Source of the DNA: Nocardioides sp. 1609
GTDB lineage: Bacteria; Actinomycetota; Actinomycetes; Propionibacteriales; Nocardioidaceae
Direction of reading: 5' to 3'
Length of the DNA: 64,000 nt
Assembly (NCBI RefSeq): GCF_004522105.1
Contig: NZ_SPUJ01000004.1
Coordinates: forward strand, 1 to 64,000
Position numbers and translations under genes: made by a program. The stretch's first letter is position 1, and the number at the start of each line of letters is the position of its first letter. Below the pieces are notes generated by a model, which ran no database searches, had not been told where the DNA came from, and saw only the letters and a list, made by a program, of their open reading frames with translations. Shown here in pieces: positions 59,942 through 64,000 of the stretch.

Positions 59942-62505
59942 GGCTCCTCCGGCTCCCGGACGACCGGCAGGCGCGCACGTTCAGCATCGTCGTCGTCGCG
60001 ACCGTCGTCGTCTGCGCCGGTTTCGTGGTCCTGCTGCAGCCCGCCCTGTTCCCGGACACCGTCCGCCAGACGGCCAGCGGGGCCGCGCTCGTGCTGAGCG
60101 GGATCTTCCTCGCGCTGTCCTGCGCGCGCGGGGCACGGATGAACGACGGGCGCCGCCGTCGTTCGTGGCAGCTGATCCAGGTCGGCGCGGTCGTGGCCGT
60201 CCTGGGCAACGTCTGGAGCGCCGCGACCGGCTCGGACCCGGTGGCCTCGCCCAGCACCGTCGGCGACCTCACCATCACCGTCGCGCTCCTCGTCTGCATC
60301 GCGGCCGTCCTGACCTTCCCGAGCGCCCCACGCCGCCGGGCCGACCAGGTGGTGCTGCTGCTCGACGGCCTGGTGGTCGGCGGCGCGGTGCTGATCGTCG
60401 CCACGACCCTGGTCTACAGCGAGCTGCTCGACGAGACCCGGGGGAGCACGACGTCCCGGCTCACCACGCTGCTGATCCCGGTCCTCGACGTCGTCCTGAT
60501 CGTGGCGGCGCTGCTCCTGCTGCTGCGCACCCGGGGGGCCGACCGGCGCGCCCTCGCCCTCCTGACGCTCGGGTTCCTGTCCTACGCGCTCGCCGACCTG
60601 TCCTTCGCCGTGCTCGTCGCCCAGGGCGACTTCGAGTTCGGGACCCCGGTCGACCTGGGCTGGATCCTCGGCTACGCGCTGCTCTCCCTCGCCGCGTGGT
60701 GCCCGCCGACCGCACCCGGCGAGCCCGGTGGACCCGGTGGCGTCAGGGCCGGGTCGACGGTGCCCGTGTCGGCCGACGTGCGCGACGCGGCGATGGTCTA
60801 CCTCGGCCTGATGGTCGCGGCCGCGGTCCAGGTCCTCGCGGGATCGGGCCACGAGCTGGCGGCGTCCAGCGCCGTGCTGTGGCTGATGATGGCGTTCGGC
60901 GCGGCGGTCCGGCAGATCGTCCTCACGCGCGACAACCTCACCCTGCGCCGAGGGCTGGAGCGCCGGGTCCGCGACCAGACGGCGGACCTGCGGCGCCTCG
61001 CCCGTCAGACCGAGGTGCTGCTCACCTCGGTCGGGGACGGCATCTACGGCGTGGACGCCGAGGGCCGGGTCACCTTCGTGAACCCGTCGGGCGCCGAGGC
61101 GCTCACCCACACCGCGGAGAGCCTGCACGGGAGCAACGCCCACGACCTCTTCCACGCACCGGGCGACGACGGCCTCCCCCACCCCTACGACGGGTGCTAC
61201 ATCGCCGAGGCGATCCGCTCGGGGATCGTGACCACCTCCGAGGAGGACGTCTACCTGCGCGCCGACGGGTCCAGCTTCCCGGTCGAGATCACCGCCAGCC
61301 CGCTGGTCGAGGACCACGTCGTGCGGGGGGCGGTCGTCGTGTTCCGCGACGTCACCCAGCGGCGCGAGGTCGACCGGATCAAGAACGAGTTCATCTCCGT
61401 CGTCAGCCACGAGCTCCGCACCCCGCTGACGTCGATCCGGGGCTCCCTCGGTCTGCTGGCCAGCGGCAAGCTCGGGGAGCTGACGCCGCGAGCCGGGGCG
61501 ATGGCCAACCTGGCGCTGGCGAGCAGCGAGCGCCTGACGCGCCTGATCAACGACATCCTCGACCTCGAGCGCATCGAGTCCGGCACCCGGCCGTTGGACG
61601 TCGCTGCGACCGACGCCGCCGACCTCCTGGCCCGCTCGGTCGCGGAGATGACCGGCCAGGCCAGCGCCACCGGGGTGCGGCTCGAGGTCGGCGCCAGCAC
61701 CGGCCGGGTCCTGGCCGACGGCGACCGCATCGTGCAGACGCTGGCCAACCTGCTCAACAACGCCATCAAGTACTCCTCGGCGGGCCAGAGCGTCGTCCTC
61801 AGCTCCGTCGACGACGGTGCGGGCGCCGTGCTGTTCAGCGTCCGGGACGAGGGCCGCGGCATCCCGGACGACCGGCTCGAGGCCGTCTTCCAGCGGTTCG
61901 AGCAGGCCGACTCCTCCGACGCGCGGCTGATGGGCGGCACCGGTCTCGGCCTGACGATCAGCCGGGGCATCGTCGAGCGGCACGGCGGCCGCATCTGGGC
62001 CGAGAGCGTCCTCGGCGCCGGCACCACCCTCTACTTCACGCTGCCGTCGGCCACCCGGTCGAGCGCGCGGAGCGGCTCGACGCCCGACGGCGTGCCCGGC
62101 GACCGGGGCGGGGTCCTCCTCGTCGAGGACGACGACGACCTGGCCGACGTCCTGACCACCCTCCTCACCGGGCACGCCGTGCCCGTGGCCCGCGCCACCG
62201 GCGTCCAGGACGCCGTCGCGATGGCCGCCCGGAACACCCCGCGCCTGCTGATCCTGGACGTCGCCCTGCCCGACGGGACCGGCCAGGACCTGGTCGCCCG
62301 TCTCGCGCGCGACCCCCGGACCGCCGACCTCGACGTCATCGTCTACAGCGCCGCCGACGTCGAGCTCCAGGACCGCCCACGACTCACCCTCGGGCGCACC
62401 ACGTTCGTGACCAAGAGCCGGGTCGACCCGACCGCGGTCGAGGACCGGGTGCTCGAGCTGCTCGCCACCCCGTCAGTCCCCCCAGGAAGAGGCGCCCGCA
62501 CGTGA
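59938..62505 (+). CDS. hybrid membrane histidine kinase with receiver domain
   Basis: A protein of about 855 residues. Residues about 10-330 form seven to eight membrane helices of unknown sensor type. A PAS domain follows at about 358-475 (LLTSVGDGIYGVDAEGRVTFVNPSGAEAL, in part), then the dimerisation domain with the phosphoaccepting His491 (VVSHELRTPLTSIRGS), the ATPase domain with N-box LLNNAIKYSS (about 606) and G-box GTGLGLTIS (about 667), and a C-terminal receiver at about 726-845 with Asp774 (LLILDVALP). ATG 59938 is the likely start, coupled to the leader ORF; ATG 59914 is an alternative. It begins an operon with the arginine decarboxylase, GNAT and stand-alone receiver genes. Confidence 0.85.
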   Translation: MRLLRLPDDRQARTFSIVVVATVVVCAGFVVLLQPALFPDTVRQTASGAALVLSGIFLALSCARGARMNDGRRRRSWQLIQVGAVVAVLGNVWSAATGSDPVASPSTVGDLTITVALLVCIAAVLTFPSAPRRRADQVVLLLDGLVVGGAVLIVATTLVYSELLDETRGSTTSRLTTLLIPVLDVVLIVAALLLLLRTRGADRRALALLTLGFLSYALADLSFAVLVAQGDFEFGTPVDLGWILGYALLSLAAWCPPTAPGEPGGPGGVRAGSTVPVSADVRDAAMVYLGLMVAAAVQVLAGSGHELAASSAVLWLMMAFGAAVRQIVLTRDNLTLRRGLERRVRDQTADLRRLARQTEVLLTSVGDGIYGVDAEGRVTFVNPSGAEALTHTAESLHGSNAHDLFHAPGDDGLPHPYDGCYIAEAIRSGIVTTSEEDVYLRADGSSFPVEITASPLVEDHVVRGAVVVFRDVTQRREVDRIKNEFISVVSHELRTPLTSIRGSLGLLASGKLGELTPRAGAMANLALASSERLTRLINDILDLERIESGTRPLDVAATDAADLLARSVAEMTGQASATGVRLEVGASTGRVLADGDRIVQTLANLLNNAIKYSSAGQSVVLSSVDDGAGAVLFSVRDEGRGIPDDRLEAVFQRFEQADSSDARLMGGTGLGLTISRGIVERHGGRIWAESVLGAGTTLYFTLPSATRSSARSGSTPDGVPGDRGGVLLVEDDDDLADVLTTLLTGHAVPVARATGVQDAVAMAARNTPRLLILDVALPDGTGQDLVARLARDPRTADLDVIVYSAADVELQDRPRLTLGRTTFVTKSRVDPTAVEDRVLELLATPSVPPGRGART

Positions 62506-62996
62506 CCGGTAAGCACCAGATCCCGCTCGAGATCACCGTCAGGACGGCCGTCGGCGAGGGGCGCACCCTGCTCTCCGCCTTCGACACCGCCCTGCTGGGT
62601 GCCGGGGTGGCCGACTTCAACCTGATCCCGCTCTCGTCGGTGATCCCGCCCCGCGCCGTCGTGTCGCGGACCTCGGAGACGCTCCCGGGAGAGCACGGCG
62701 ACCGGCTCTACTGCGTCGAGTCCGTCGCCTACGCCGACCACCCGGGCGAGATCGTCTCCGCCGGGCTCGGCTGGGCGATCCACCCCGAGGTCGGGGGGCT
62801 GTTCGTCGAGCACACCGGGGGGAGCGAGGCCTCCGTGGACGAGCAGATCCGACTGAGCCTGGCCGACATGGCCGCCAACCGCGGGATCGACTTCGGCGAG
62901 GTCCACACCGCCATCGTCTCCGCGCACTGCACCACCAGGCCGGTGTGCGCCCTGGCGATCGCCGCCTACGAGGTCGCCGGCTGGGGCCGGCCATGA
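62502..62996 (+). CDS. pyruvoyl-dependent arginine decarboxylase
   Basis: A 164-residue protein of the PvlArgDC family, which decarboxylates arginine to agmatine. Self-cleavage between two serines makes the pyruvoyl group: here DFNLIPLSSVIPP has Ser45-Ser46 with Asn40 two residues after Phe, the spacing seen in Methanocaldococcus PvlArgDC, and Glu103 (LFVEHTG) matches the catalytic Glu. The substrate-cleft strand ALLGAGVADFNL and the GEIVSAGLGWAI segment also fit. GTG 62502 overlaps the kinase stop (GTGA). Its presence inside a signalling operon is unusual. Confidence 0.82.
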   Translation: MTGKHQIPLEITVRTAVGEGRTLLSAFDTALLGAGVADFNLIPLSSVIPPRAVVSRTSETLPGEHGDRLYCVESVAYADHPGEIVSAGLGWAIHPEVGGLFVEHTGGSEASVDEQIRLSLADMAANRGIDFGEVHTAIVSAHCTTRPVCALAIAAYEVAGWGRP

Positions 62997-63571
62997 GCGC
63001 CCGGAGCGAGATCGAGGTCACCGTCGAGGAGAAGGTCGACGTCGAGACCGCCGAGGCCTACTACGCGCTGTACCGCGAGACCTTCGGCGAGCTCGAGACC
63101 AAGGCCGTCGCCCGTCAGCTGCTGCACCGCGAGGAGTTCCTCGAGGAGATGGAGGACCCGCGCGTCGCGAAGTACGTCGCCCGCGACGCCGCCGGCACGG
63201 CCATCGGCATGTCGACGCTGACCAACCAGCTCGAGACGGTCCCGTGGATCAGTCCGGCCTACTTCCGTCACCACTACCCCGAGCAGTTCGCGCGCGACGC
63301 GGTCTTCTACATCGGGTTCACGCTGGTCCAGCGCGAGCACCGGCGCAGCCGGGCGTTCCAGGCGATGATCCACCGGATCGGCACGGTGCTGGCCGAGGCG
63401 CAGGCGGTGGTCGGGTGGGACATCTGCGCCTTCAACGACGACGACCTCTCCTTCGGGCGGCACGCCGCGCGGGTCCTGGGCCGCACCGGCGACGTGAGCG
63501 TGGTGACCATCGATCGTCAGACGTACTACGCAGGCACCTTCCACCGCGTCGACGACGGGGGTGCGCCGTGA
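62993..63571 (+). CDS. GNAT-fold protein with altered acetyl-CoA motif
   Basis: A 192-residue protein with GNAT topology: MSARSEIEVTVEEKVDVETAEAYYALYRETF, then VFYIGFTLVQREHRRSRAFQAMIHRIG, where the usual Q/R-x-x-G-x-G/A pyrophosphate loop is replaced by REHRRSRAF, and GWDICAFNDDDLSFGRHAARVLGRTGDVS near the end (segments in part). It may use a different donor or may act as a binding protein. ATG 62993 overlaps the decarboxylase stop. A polyamine-linked substrate is plausible by context only. Confidence 0.7.
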   Translation: MSARSEIEVTVEEKVDVETAEAYYALYRETFGELETKAVARQLLHREEFLEEMEDPRVAKYVARDAAGTAIGMSTLTNQLETVPWISPAYFRHHYPEQFARDAVFYIGFTLVQREHRRSRAFQAMIHRIGTVLAEAQAVVGWDICAFNDDDLSFGRHAARVLGRTGDVSVVTIDRQTYYAGTFHRVDDGGAP

Positions 63572-63957
63572 CCACGCCGCCGACGATCCTCGTGGTCGAC
63601 GACGACGACTCCATCCGCGAGATCACCCAGGTGACGCTGGAGGTGGTCGCCGGCTGGACGGTGATCCCCGCCAGCGGCGGCGAGGCCGCGATCCTCCTGG
63701 CCCGGAGCCACCGCCCCGACCTCGTGCTGCTCGACCTGATGATGCCGATCATCGACGGCCGGGCCACCTTCGCCGCCCTGCAGTCCGACGAGCGGACCGC
63801 CGACATCCCGGTCGTCCTGCTGACCGCGAAGCTCCAGGTCGGCGGCCCGCAGCCGTGGGACGACATGAACGTCGCGGGCGTCATCTCGAAGCCGTTCAAC
63901 CCGATGACCCTGGGCGAGGAGATCGCGACGATGCTCGGCTGGGACCCGCCGGCCTGA
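63568..63957 (+). CDS. stand-alone receiver (single-domain response regulator)
   Basis: A 129-residue CheY-like receiver: acidic pocket D11-D14 (VVDDDDS), phosphoacceptor Asp56 (LVLLDLMMP), switch Thr86 (VVLLTAK) and Lys108 (VISKPF). There is no output domain. GTG 63568 overlaps the GNAT stop (GTGA). It is the likely partner or phosphate sink for the hybrid kinase in this operon. Confidence 0.88.
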   Translation: MTTPPTILVVDDDDSIREITQVTLEVVAGWTVIPASGGEAAILLARSHRPDLVLLDLMMPIIDGRATFAALQSDERTADIPVVLLTAKLQVGGPQPWDDMNVAGVISKPFNPMTLGEEIATMLGWDPPA

Positions 63958-64000
63958 CCGGACCTGCGAGGCGCCGCGCGGCCTAGCGCGACAGCAGCTC

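Noticed and set aside
63983-64000. Possible 3' end of a leftward gene at the window edge
   Set aside because: Only five sense codons before a TAG are visible, too little to support a gene.

Overview
The window reads as a contiguous piece of a high-GC actinobacterial chromosome, most like Nocardioides or a close relative. This is an inference from strong G/C third-position bias, many GTG starts, 4-base ATGA/GTGA gene overlaps, likely leaderless promoters, a DUF222/13E12-type HNH gene, a FadE5-like acyl-CoA dehydrogenase, an EtfD-like membrane Fe-S protein and a DtxR/IdeR-type iron box. No rRNA, CRISPR array, transposase or integrase was seen. There is one tRNA (Gly, CCC).

Region by region: 0.1-6.3 kb is an accessory-looking stretch, less G/C-biased in places: a MarR regulator with a multidrug MFS pump, a quinone oxidoreductase-like enzyme, a PaaI-like thioesterase, and a TetR regulator divergent from a small SDR/epimerase with two near-identical operators between them. 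6.7-9.8 kb holds an unrecognised 357-residue protein and an isolated phage-style SNF2 helicase. 9.9-17.2 kb has an ECF sigma factor with its presumed membrane partner, a DinB-fold protein, the DUF222 HNH protein, phosphoglucomutase and two flavin-linked oxidoreductase families. 17.3-24.2 kb has a large secreted multidomain protein, a LysE-type exporter divergent from its LysG-type regulator, a membrane-anchored beta-propeller and a methyltransferase. 24.3-31.5 kb has FadE5 opposite an Rrf2 regulator, a DUF2461 protein, tRNA-Gly, an SGNH hydrolase, dCTP deaminase and an iron-regulated siderophore-interacting protein.

31.5-35.5 kb has a three-gene leftward set (59-residue basic protein, DUF4097 beta-repeat protein, ribbon-helix-helix protein) with clustered operator half-sites, then a sodium:solute symporter and its small membrane partner. 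36.3-40.1 kb is an EtfD-like electron-transfer protein carrying a disordered tail of more than 500 residues with nine SLFD motifs. 40.5-43.8 kb is hutH-hutU (histidine degradation). 44-47.9 kb is a FetB-like permease and a molybdate uptake set (HTH-TOBE regulator, modABC). 48-54.5 kb has an M48 peptidase, then an amidohydrolase / cysteine-dioxygenase-like / triple-rhodanese operon, and a medium-chain reductase. 54.6-59.6 kb has a UvrA-like ATPase, an MFS transporter, a PlsC-type acyltransferase and a VOC protein.

The strongest candidate for an undescribed system is at the right end (59.9-63.96 kb): four genes joined by 4-base overlaps encode a membrane hybrid histidine kinase, a pyruvoyl-dependent arginine decarboxylase, a GNAT-fold protein and a stand-alone receiver. 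They are preceded by a structured leader and a 19-codon leader ORF. The gene content suggests a two-component pathway coupled to agmatine or polyamine chemistry; that link is inference. Other notable items are the Cys-free triple rhodanese, the EtfD SLFD tail and the RHH-DUF4097-small protein set.
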